Shown: one piece after another, positions 53,057 through 62,896 of the stretch
Position numbering within the stretch: the stretch's first letter is position 1
Layout of the letters: each line of letters starts with the position of its first letter
NCBI GenBank assembly: GCA_965204095.1
Contig: OZ241991.1
Coordinates: 5,208,001 to 5,272,000, forward strand
Reading direction: 5' to 3'
Source of the DNA: JAPPLB01 sp965204095
GTDB taxonomy: Bacteria > Acidobacteriota > Terriglobia > Bryobacterales > UBA6623
Length of the DNA: 64,000 nt
Program-made: the position numbers and the translations under genes
The notes under the pieces: model-generated
Databases searched by the model: none
What the model saw: the letters and a program-made list of their open reading frames with translations, nothing else
What the model was told of the DNA's origin: nothing

Positions 53057-54217
53057 ATGCCCGCCCAACTTACACGTCGCGAACTCGGTCTCAGCGGCCT
53101 CGCTGTCGCCGCTCTCGCTTCTTCGGCCAGTTCCGCGGAGACCGAATCCGCCTACTCCGGAGCGCTCGACGGCTTTGAAGAGCAAGTCGATCTCCTTACA
53201 TTCGATCCCGTGATCTGGTCCCGCCAGCGTCATGACAAGGCCCCGCTTCAAATGACCTTTCGGGCCGCATCCCTCCCGCAAGCCCGCAAGTGGCAGAAGC
53301 GTCTCCGCAACAAGCTGACCGAGCTCGTCGGGGGCTTCCCTCGGGAGCGCGGAGATCTCAAGACGCAAACTCTCGAGGTCAAGGAGTACCCCGATTACCG
53401 CCGCGAGAAGTTCGTTTTCGAGTCACGGCCGGGAGTCTACGTTCTCGGCTATCTGTTGACGCCGAAGAACTCCTCGGCGCTGCACCCAACGGTAATCTGT
53501 CTGCCCGGCCACGGCCGTGGCGTGGACGACATTGTCGGCATCGACGACAAAGGGCGCGACCGCACGGACAAGGACGGTTACCAGCACGACTTCGCCATCC
53601 AGTGCGCCGAGCAGGGTCTCGCCTCCGTCGCGATCGAACAAATGGCCTTCGGCTGCCGCCGCGACCCGCGCGCCAGGAAACGAAGCCTCGGCACGGCCTC
53701 ATGCCGCCCCGCCGCTGGGGCCGCCCTGCTGCTCGGCGAAACCATGGTCGGCTGGCGCGTGTGGGACGTGATGCGCACCATCGACTGGATTGAGACCCGC
53801 GATGAGCTCGACGCCAGCCGTGTCGGCTGCATGGGCATCTCCGGCGGCGGAACGATTACCACGTTCGGTGCGGCGCTCGAAACCCGTATCAAGGCGGCCT
53901 TCATCAGCGGCTACCTCAATACATTCCGTGACAGCATCCTGAGCATTTCGCACTGCATCGACAACTACGTGCCGGGCATCTTGAACTGGTGCGAAATGTA
54001 TGATGTCGCCGGACTGATCGCGCCGCGTGCGGTCTTCGTGGAGTCGGGGGACGAAGACCGCATTTTCCCCGTTGATGCCAGCCGCGAAAGCTTCACGCGC
54101 GTGAAGAAGATCTACGAGGTGTTCGGTGTCGCCGATCGCACCGGCCACGAAGTTTTCGCCGGCGAGCACAGCTTCTGGGGAAAGCAGGGCATCCCCTTTC
54201 TGGTCAAGCATTTGTAG
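53057..54217 (+). CDS. Tat-exported acetylxylan-esterase-like alpha/beta hydrolase
   Basis: 386 residues. Tat signal (TRRELGLSGLAVAAL), then an AXE1/carbohydrate-esterase-7-like or dienelactone-type hydrolase: TVICLPGHGRGVDDIVGIDD, nucleophile Ser in CMGISGGGTITTF, Asp in ESGDEDRIFPV, His in FAGEHSFWG. Probably periplasmic, removing acyl groups from polysaccharide. A GTG at 53051 is an alternative start; ATG 53057 leaves the Tat motif close to the N-terminus. Confidence 0.8.
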   Translation: MPAQLTRRELGLSGLAVAALASSASSAETESAYSGALDGFEEQVDLLTFDPVIWSRQRHDKAPLQMTFRAASLPQARKWQKRLRNKLTELVGGFPRERGDLKTQTLEVKEYPDYRREKFVFESRPGVYVLGYLLTPKNSSALHPTVICLPGHGRGVDDIVGIDDKGRDRTDKDGYQHDFAIQCAEQGLASVAIEQMAFGCRRDPRARKRSLGTASCRPAAGAALLLGETMVGWRVWDVMRTIDWIETRDELDASRVGCMGISGGGTITTFGAALETRIKAAFISGYLNTFRDSILSISHCIDNYVPGILNWCEMYDVAGLIAPRAVFVESGDEDRIFPVDASRESFTRVKKIYEVFGVADRTGHEVFAGEHSFWGKQGIPFLVKHL

Positions 54218-54338
54218 CCGCTGACACATTCGCGGTCGCCTGATCCCGGAGCAACCCCCAGGCAGTTGGCCCACGCAACGAGATTGATCCGATAGATCAC
54301 GACCGCTGGTTTCAGCAACGAGTCGAAAGAAGAGTGCG

Positions 54339-56294
<1,956 letters not shown>

Positions 56295-56301
56295 GAAGAT
56301 T

Positions 56302-57603
56302 TCACTCCTCGATCCATGCGCAGATTTTATCGGCGGCTTCCAGGACGCCGCCGCAGTGGGTCTCGACGAACGAATCGTCCAGCGGCTCTTCGAGCGGCAT
56401 CGATTGCGACGCGGCGAGCGCCTCGGCGCCATCGAAATCGACGTAGGCCAAGCGCGCCGTCAATTCTTCGCGAGGCCGGCCGAAATGGCTGCCGGGCAAG
56501 ATAGCCACCCCCGTATCTTCCAGCAGGCGTTCGCAAAGACGGACGCTGTCCGTCAGGCCTCTCGCCGCAAGAGCCTCGCGGTGAGGATGGAAGCTCGGGA
56601 AAAGGTAGAAGCCTCCCTGGGGCGGAGCGACCTCGATTCCTGCCGCGCGCAACCGCCCGGCAAGCCTCTTGCCCAGAGAGTGCAGAATCCGGCGGGAGTG
56701 CTTCAGGTAGCTCTCGATTTCCGTGCCGCCTTGGAAGGCGCGTACCGCTGCGTACTGGATGGGTGCACAGGTCGATGTGTAGGTCTCGCTCGCGACGATC
56801 GACATGGAGTCGAGAAGCCAGCGCAGCCCGCGTGGAAAGATGAACGTCCCGAGCCGCCAGCCGCCCGCGCCGCACCATTTGCTCAAGCCGCTGCTCGTGA
56901 TCGTCCCCTCGGGATAGAACCGGGCGATCGAGATATGGCGTCCCTCGTGGTGCAGCTCGCCATAGATTTCGTCGGACAGCAGGACGCAATGGTGACGCCG
57001 CGCCACAATGGCAAGATCCTCGAGCTCTCGGCGATGATAGGTGCCGCCGGTCGGATTCGATGGGTAATTGAGAATCACGATGCGCGGACGCCCGGGGTCC
57101 TCCGAGCAAAGGCGGTCCATCGCATCGGCGGTAAGCCGCCAGCCGTCGGATTCTTTCGTGTCGAGCCAGCGAACATGCCTGCCGATGATATGTGCCTGCG
57201 GGGCGTACGATACCCAAGTCGGCGTCGGTATCACCAGATCGCCGTAGTAGACCAGTTGCAGCAGGAACATCAGCTCTTTCGAGCCGGGTCCGATCAGAAC
57301 ATCGTCGCCGCTGCAATCGGTTCCATGCCGGCGCCGGCGGTAAGTGGCAACGGCGTCACGCAGCTCGCGGAGGCCCCGGACGGCCAGATAGTCTTTCTGA
57401 AAGGCGTTGTCGCGAAGCGCGTCGACCAACGGAGTCGGCACTGGGAACGGCGACTGCCCGAGGCCCAGCTTGTGAATCGTGCGGCCTTCCCGGCGAAGCC
57501 GGTTTGACCGCTCGTTGATCGCCAGTGTCGCCGAGGGTTCGAGTCCACGGACGTTGAGATTCAGATGGACCGGAAGAGAATGCTTGCCAGTGGTCGCCGC
57601 CAT
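56302..57603 (-). CDS. Class I/II pyridoxal-phosphate aminotransferase
   Basis: 433 residues. Fold type I: KLGLGQSPFPVPTPLVDALR, DVLIGPGSKELMFLLQL, ILNYPSNPTGGTYHRREL, LLSDEIYGELHH and the PLP Lys in SGLSKWCGAGGWRLG. Aspartate or aromatic aminotransferase type; substrate open. Start at ATG 57603 (MAATTGKH), with ATG 57627 as alternative. Cotranscribed with the acetoacetyl-CoA synthetase gene downstream. Confidence 0.8.
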   Translation of the reverse strand: MAATTGKHSLPVHLNLNVRGLEPSATLAINERSNRLRREGRTIHKLGLGQSPFPVPTPLVDALRDNAFQKDYLAVRGLRELRDAVATYRRRRHGTDCSGDDVLIGPGSKELMFLLQLVYYGDLVIPTPTWVSYAPQAHIIGRHVRWLDTKESDGWRLTADAMDRLCSEDPGRPRIVILNYPSNPTGGTYHRRELEDLAIVARRHHCVLLSDEIYGELHHEGRHISIARFYPEGTITSSGLSKWCGAGGWRLGTFIFPRGLRWLLDSMSIVASETYTSTCAPIQYAAVRAFQGGTEIESYLKHSRRILHSLGKRLAGRLRAAGIEVAPPQGGFYLFPSFHPHREALAARGLTDSVRLCERLLEDTGVAILPGSHFGRPREELTARLAYVDFDGAEALAASQSMPLEEPLDDSFVETHCGGVLEAADKICAWIEE

Positions 57604-57749
57604 GGAGCTCTTGGGATTCGTGCACAACGAGCTTCGCCGCCTTGCCGAAGGTCGTTCCTGCTGGGTTGGAAGTTTTAGTGTAAGCGCGAACCGGATGAGA
57701 CGCAGGCCCGCTATGCTCTGAGCGATCTGTCCGAAACAACACCCGGTGC

Positions 57750-57931
57750 TAGCCTGTATTTCTCACCACGTGGCGAGATGAAGTGCGTGGGAGGGCCGTC
57801 AGGACGAGGCGCGAGCCGCTTGGCGCGCGCAGGCGTACTTGACGGTACGTTGAGCACGGCAAGCAAGCGCAACGAAGTCCTGGCGGTCGTATCGCGTGCT
57901 TCAGCCGTCGGGTGGTGAGAAATGCAGGCTA
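57750..57931. repeat. Dispersed TIR element, complete copy
   Basis: TAGCCTGTATTTCTCACCAC and GGTGGTGAGAAATGCAGGCT at the ends, CTAG at both boundaries. Nearly identical to the 22620 copy, including the shortened CGTAC/GTACG hairpin, so these two share a recent source. Confidence 0.9.
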
Positions 57932-58020
57932 GGGAGCCGCCGGGCTGCATGTGCACCCATGGCCCCGGAAACGAACGTTGTTATTCTGAGGGAGGCGTAC
58001 TTCGGCGCGGCCGTCCGCCT

Positions 58021-58896
58021 ATGCCAGCACGCGAAAGCGAATCCCTGATTCTGAGAACGTACCCCTACCGTGAGGCTGATCTTGTGGTCAGCTTTGTCAG
58101 CCGCGAGCAGGGAAAACTCCGCGGCATTGCCCGCGCGGCCCGGCGTCCCAAGAGCCGCTGGGGATCGGGCCTCGAGAGTCTCGCGCACGTTCGGCTGTTT
58201 TACTTTCTGCGGGAAAACCAGGAACTCGCGCGGCTCGATCGCTGCGAGTTGCAAAGCCCTCCCTTGTTTCTGAAAGCGGACTATTCCGTGAGCGTGGCGC
58301 AAGCTTTCGTGGCGGAGGTCAGCGAGAAACTTCTGCCGGAGCACGAGCCGAACGACGCCTACTTCCGCCTGTTGCTGCTGGTGCTCGATGAGATGAAAGA
58401 GGGGGTAAACGGGAATCTGACGACGGTGTCCACGACCTCGCCGGGCAACGCCGAGGGACCTCTGGTTGCAAGCAACGGACCGGCGGACGCAACCTCGAAA
58501 CCGCGTACAGCCGGGCCGCCTTCATCGGATGTGCCTGTCTGGCTCCGGCGGACACTGGTCTACTTCGCGCTCTGGTCGCTTCGGCTGGGCGGCTGGTTGG
58601 CTCCTCTGGACGTGTGCGTTCAGAGCGGTGTCGAGTTGGATCCCGACGAGACGGCCTATTTCGACCGCGGGCAGGACGGCCTCTACTCGGCCGATTTCCG
58701 GAACGCGGATTCGTGGCCGCTCAGCGCCTTGTCGCGTCAACTTGCCCGTAGAATGCTGCGTCATTCGCTTCCGTACTTTCGCGAGAGTCTCGGCCAGAGC
58801 ACTAATCAAGCCGACTTGTTCCGGTTCTTGACGCAGCGGCTGGAATTCCATTTCGAGCAGCGGCTCAAATCCGCAGCGGTGCTCAGTCAGCTTTAA
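58021..58896 (+). CDS. recO: DNA repair protein RecO
   Basis: 291 residues. N-terminal OB fold (ESLILRTYPYREADLVVSFV, REQGKLRGIARAARRPKSRW) is typical of RecO, which loads RecA with RecF/RecR. The middle (about 125-170) is an unusual Ser/Thr/Gly/Pro-rich insert. The four Cys of the zinc site are not evident. Start ATG 58021; an upstream frame from 57922 begins inside the TIR element. The TAA stop overlaps the next element. Confidence 0.85.
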   Translation: MPARESESLILRTYPYREADLVVSFVSREQGKLRGIARAARRPKSRWGSGLESLAHVRLFYFLRENQELARLDRCELQSPPLFLKADYSVSVAQAFVAEVSEKLLPEHEPNDAYFRLLLLVLDEMKEGVNGNLTTVSTTSPGNAEGPLVASNGPADATSKPRTAGPPSSDVPVWLRRTLVYFALWSLRLGGWLAPLDVCVQSGVELDPDETAYFDRGQDGLYSADFRNADSWPLSALSRQLARRMLRHSLPYFRESLGQSTNQADLFRFLTQRLEFHFEQRLKSAAVLSQL

Positions 58897-59077
58897 CCTG
58901 CATTTCTCACCACGTGGCGAGGCGAAGTGGGTGAGAGGGCCGTCAGGACGAGGCGCGAGCCGCTTGGCGCGCGCAGGCGTACTTGAACCGTACGTTGAGC
59001 ACGGCAAGCAAGCGCAACGAAGTCCTGGCGGTCGTATCGCGTGCTTCGACCGTAGGGTGGTGAGAAATGCAGGTTAA
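58893..59077. repeat. Dispersed TIR element, complete copy between recO and the bstA-like gene
   Basis: Left TTAACCTGCATTTCTCACCA, right GGTGGTGAGAAATGCAGGTTAA. Here the outermost bases are TTAACC/GGTTAA instead of the usual CTAGCC/GGCTAG, still fully complementary. Confidence 0.9.
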
Positions 59078-59108
59078 TGCAAAGGATAGTCAGCGCTATC
59101 GTTATGAA

Positions 59109-59669
59109 ATGGAATTGATCAGCACGGAGGCACCCGACCTCCGTTACCCCATTGGGCATTTCTCGCCTCCGGACACGACAGTCACGCAGGACCAGCTCGA
59201 TCGTTGGATTGACGACATCGCGGCGTTGCCCTCCGATCTCCGGAGCGCCGTTTCTGCTTTGAGCGAAAACCAGCTCGATACCCCGTATCGTCCGGGCGGC
59301 TGGACCGTCCGGCAGGTCGTCCATCACCTGCCCGACAGCCACATGAACAGTCTCATCCGCTTCAAGTGGGCCTTGACCGAAGACCGGCCGCTGATCAAGG
59401 CCTACGATGAAAAGGGCTGGGCCGTGCTGCCCGACTGCCGCAAGCCGATCGGGCATTCGTTGGACCTTCTCGATGCCCTGCACCGCCGCTGGGTGGACTT
59501 GCTGCGCGGCCTGAGCGGGCCGCAACTGCGGCGCGAGTTCGTGCACCCCGAGTCCGGCCCGGTGGTACTGGCGGTCACGGTCGGCGCCTACGCCTGGCAC
59601 GGTCGGCATCATCTGGCTCATATCGAGAGGCTGATCGAACTCGAGGGATGGAACGGACGAGCCCTCTGA
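59109..59669 (+). CDS. YfiT/BstA-like DinB-fold thiol transferase
   Basis: 186 residues. DinB four-helix protein of the YfiT type: LRYPIGHFSPP, QLDTPYRPGGWTVRQVVHHL, DSHMNSLIRFKWALTED and GAYAWHGRHHLAHIERL, with the metal His residues in VVHH and HGRHH. The closest characterised relatives are bacillithiol-S-transferases (BstA), which fits bshC in this window. I use ATG 59109; an in-frame ATG at 59067 lies inside the TIR element. It interrupts the recO-glyQ order. Confidence 0.8.
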   Translation: MELISTEAPDLRYPIGHFSPPDTTVTQDQLDRWIDDIAALPSDLRSAVSALSENQLDTPYRPGGWTVRQVVHHLPDSHMNSLIRFKWALTEDRPLIKAYDEKGWAVLPDCRKPIGHSLDLLDALHRRWVDLLRGLSGPQLRREFVHPESGPVVLAVTVGAYAWHGRHHLAHIERLIELEGWNGRAL

Positions 59670-59725
59670 GCAGGCTGTTTTCGCTTCCGGATCTTCGCTG
59701 CAGCCATGCCCCGCGCAGCCATCGA

Positions 59726-59812
59726 GACTGCTTTTTCCGGTTCCTGACGCGGCGGCTGCGATTCCGGTTCAAGCTGTGGCCGAAAACCGCTGTAGTGCTT
59801 GGTCAGCTATAA
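59726..59812 (+). pseudogene. Decayed duplicate of the recO 3' end
   Basis: GACTGCTTTTTCCGGTTCCT onward aligns with the last 29 codons of recO. It reads FFRFLTRRLRFRFKLWPKTA then VVLGQL and a stop, against LFRFLTQRLEFHFEQRLKSA and AVLSQL in recO. It sits just before glyQ, where recO would end if nothing had been inserted. Confidence 0.7.
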
Positions 59813-59882
59813 AAGAAAGATGCGTCCTCGCGGCGCCGGGACCCCGGCCGCCGCCTCTTGTTGTAGCTGTCCCCGCTCGATC

Positions 59883-60773
59883 ATGCAGACGTATCAGGAC
59901 ATCATCCTCGATCTGAAGTCTTTCTGGGCGCAGCAAGACGCGGTCATCCAGGAGCCTTTCGACATGGAAGTCGGGGCCGGCACGATGTGTCCGGAGACCT
60001 TTCTGCGAGTGCTCGGTCCGAAACCCTACCGAACGGTCTACGTGCAGCCGAGCCGGCGCCCGGCGGACGGCCGCTACGGCGAGAACCCCAACCGGCTCTA
60101 CAAGCACATGCAGCTTCAGGTGATTCTCAAGCCGTCCCCCGACGACATCGTCGAGCTGTACATGCGCAGCCTGGAGGCCATCGGCATCGATCTGCGGCGG
60201 CATGACTTCAAGCTCGAAGAAGACAACTGGGAAGCGCCTACGCTGGGCGCCTGGGGCATCGGCTGGCAGGTGATGCTCGACGGCCTGGAAATCACCCAGT
60301 TCACCTACTTCCAGCAATGCGGCGGTCTCGATCTCGACCTGGTGCCCGTCGAGTTGACCTATGGGCTCGAACGCCTCACGGCTTTTCTGCAGAACGTCGA
60401 CAGCATGTACGACATCCAGTGGAACGATACCTGGACGTACCGCGACGTTCGCTTGCTTGATGAGCAACAGTACTCGGTCTACAACTTCGAGAAGGCCGAC
60501 GTCTCGGCCATACGCAAGGCCTTCGAGATCCACGAAGCGGAGAGCCGGCGCTTGGTCGGCGAGTACGGCACCGTCGAGGATAGGGCCGAGCGGGTGCGCT
60601 TTCCCCTGCTTCCTGCTTACGACCAGGTGCTCAAGTGCTCCCACCTGTTCAACACGCTCGATGCGCGCGGAGCGATCAGCGTGGCCGAGCGGGCTGCGAT
60701 GATCCAACGGGTTCGCAAGCTCGCTGTAAGTTTGGCGGCGGCCTGGATGGACCAGCAGGAGGCGATCGGCTGA
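59883..60773 (+). CDS. glyQ: Glycyl-tRNA synthetase alpha subunit
   Basis: 296 residues. MQTYQDIILDLKSFWAQQDA, then EVGAGTMCPETFLRVLGPKP, VQPSRRPADGRYGENPNRLY and FTYFQQCGGLDLDLVPVELT are diagnostic. This subunit holds the class II catalytic motifs; with GlyS it forms the tetramer that charges tRNA-Gly. Start ATG 59883. The TGA overlaps the glyS ATG by one base. Confidence 0.95.
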   Translation: MQTYQDIILDLKSFWAQQDAVIQEPFDMEVGAGTMCPETFLRVLGPKPYRTVYVQPSRRPADGRYGENPNRLYKHMQLQVILKPSPDDIVELYMRSLEAIGIDLRRHDFKLEEDNWEAPTLGAWGIGWQVMLDGLEITQFTYFQQCGGLDLDLVPVELTYGLERLTAFLQNVDSMYDIQWNDTWTYRDVRLLDEQQYSVYNFEKADVSAIRKAFEIHEAESRRLVGEYGTVEDRAERVRFPLLPAYDQVLKCSHLFNTLDARGAISVAERAAMIQRVRKLAVSLAAAWMDQQEAIG

Positions 60774-62830
60774 TGGCTGAATTCCTGCTGGAGATCGGCG
60801 TCGAGGAGATTCCGGATTGGATGATCGAGCCCGCCTGCGAGCATCTGAAGCGCAATTTCCTGGACGTGCTGACGGAGACAGGCTTGGCGGAACGAGTGAC
60901 CTGCGTCACGCACGCGACGCCTCGCCGTCTGGTGCTGGCTGCTCGGCAAGTCCCCGAGCGGCAAGCCGACAAGGAAGAGGTGCTGAAGGGTCCGCCCCGA
61001 AAGATCGCTTTTGACGCGGGCGGCAAGCCCACGAAAGCCGGGGAGGGCTTCGCCAGGCGGGCGGGTGTCGCGATGACCGACATTCAGGTCGGTATCGACA
61101 ACCGGCTTTTTGTGAAGCGAATCATGAAAGGCCGGGAGACGCTCGAGATTCTGGGGGAAGCACTCCCGGCCGTCATCCTCAAGATTCACTTTCCGAAGAC
61201 GATGTATTGGACCGGGAAGTCCGGGCCGCGTTTTATACGCCCGATTCGTTGGCTTGTGGCGCTGCTCGACGGGCGGGTCGTGCCGTTCGAGATCGCCGGT
61301 GTCGCATCCGCTGGAAGCACGCAAGGTCATCGGCGTCTGGGCTCCGTCGGCATCGACGTCACAAGCTTCGCGGACTACCAGGATCAACTCTCCGAAAACT
61401 ACGTTCTGCTTTCGGCGCAAACGCGGCGGGAGCGAATCGAAAAGCTCGCGGAAGAACTTCTGCACGACGGCCTGCGGGTCCGTAAGAACGACAAACTACT
61501 CAAGACGCTGTGCTACTTGACGGAATACCCGACGCCGATTCTCGGCAAGTTCGAAGAGGAATTTCTCGACCTGCCGGAAGAGGTGCTCGAGACGGTGATG
61601 CAGCACCACCAGCGGTACTTTGCCGTCGAGAACGCCAACGGCAAGCTGCAGCCGCGGTTCATTGCTGTCGCCAACCTCGACGGCGACCCGGCTGGGGAGA
61701 TTCAGCGCGGCCACGAGCGGGTCCTTCGGGCGCGGTTCAACGACGGGCGTTTCTTCTGGGATGTCGATCAGAAACGGAAGCTCTCCGAACGTGTCGACGA
61801 TCTGGAAGGCGTCGTCTTTCACGCCAGGCTGGGCACGTACCTGGCCAAGACCAGGAGGATGGTAGGAATCGTCGGCGAAATTGCCTCGGAGCTCGGCGTC
61901 AACGATGAGACATCGCGGCATGCGCACCGTGCAGCCGAGCTGGCGAAGTGCGATCTGACGACCGCGATGGTCGGCGAGTTCCCGGAACTGCAAGGCGTGA
62001 TCGGCGGCTTGTACGCGGCCCACCATGACGAACCGCGGGAAGTGGCCGATGCGATCTACGATCACTATCTGCCGGCCGGAGCGGAAGAAGAGATCCCGAG
62101 GGGCCTCGCGGGCAGGATGGTGGCGATTGCCGACAAGCTCGATACGCTGGGAGGCTTCTTCGCGGCCGGCATGATGCCGAGCGGTTCGCGGGACCCCTTC
62201 GCGCTGCGTCGCGCGGCCTACGGCATCATCCGCATACTGATCGAGGGCGAACTGCCGCTGTCGATTGACCGGCTTTGCGAGCTGGCAGGCGCCGGCGGTC
62301 ACGCCGGCGATTTGCACGCATTCTTCGTCGACCGCCTGCGCTATTACCTTCGCGAAGTCCGGGGCTACCGCTACGACGAGGTAAACGCCGTGATCGGAGC
62401 CTCTTCGGAGGTTCCGCTGGACGTGAGGCTTCGTACGGAAGCCATTTCACGAGTGCGTCCGACCCCCGATTTCGAACCTCTGGCGGTCAGCTTCAAACGC
62501 ATCGAAAACATCCTGAGGAAGGCTGGCGGTGTCGAGAAGTACGCTATGCGGAAGGTCGCCATTGACCTGCTCGAAGAGGGCTCGGAGGCCGATTTGTACC
62601 GCGCCGTGACTGCTCTCAGCGCCCAGGTAAGCCGCCGGAAGAGAATGGGTGAGTACGCCGCGGCGTTGCGCGCCATAGCCTCGTTGCGGCCCGCCGTCGA
62701 TCGATTCTTTGACGACGTGCTCGTCATGGCCGAAGACGAAGCCGTGCGCAACAACCGCCTTGTCTTCCTGGCTCACGTGCTGACCGAGTTCTCTACCATC
62801 GCCGACTTTAGGGAGATCGTTTCCGGCTGA
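60773..62830 (+). CDS. glyS: Glycyl-tRNA synthetase beta subunit
   Basis: 685 residues. MAEFLLEIGVEEIPDWMIEP, THATPRRLVLAARQ, FPKTMYWTGKSGPRFIRPIR, LTEYPTPILGKF and an HD-like segment (AAELAKCDLTTAMVGEFPEL) mark the beta subunit with its anticodon-binding C-terminus. Translationally coupled to glyQ. Confidence 0.95.
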   Translation: MAEFLLEIGVEEIPDWMIEPACEHLKRNFLDVLTETGLAERVTCVTHATPRRLVLAARQVPERQADKEEVLKGPPRKIAFDAGGKPTKAGEGFARRAGVAMTDIQVGIDNRLFVKRIMKGRETLEILGEALPAVILKIHFPKTMYWTGKSGPRFIRPIRWLVALLDGRVVPFEIAGVASAGSTQGHRRLGSVGIDVTSFADYQDQLSENYVLLSAQTRRERIEKLAEELLHDGLRVRKNDKLLKTLCYLTEYPTPILGKFEEEFLDLPEEVLETVMQHHQRYFAVENANGKLQPRFIAVANLDGDPAGEIQRGHERVLRARFNDGRFFWDVDQKRKLSERVDDLEGVVFHARLGTYLAKTRRMVGIVGEIASELGVNDETSRHAHRAAELAKCDLTTAMVGEFPELQGVIGGLYAAHHDEPREVADAIYDHYLPAGAEEEIPRGLAGRMVAIADKLDTLGGFFAAGMMPSGSRDPFALRRAAYGIIRILIEGELPLSIDRLCELAGAGGHAGDLHAFFVDRLRYYLREVRGYRYDEVNAVIGASSEVPLDVRLRTEAISRVRPTPDFEPLAVSFKRIENILRKAGGVEKYAMRKVAIDLLEEGSEADLYRAVTALSAQVSRRKRMGEYAAALRAIASLRPAVDRFFDDVLVMAEDEAVRNNRLVFLAHVLTEFSTIADFREIVSG

Positions 62831-62896
62831 ATTCGGAAGCGTCGTATCGCGGAACCAAACCAGCAAGCACAAATAAAAACGGAGCAAGAAAAGAAG

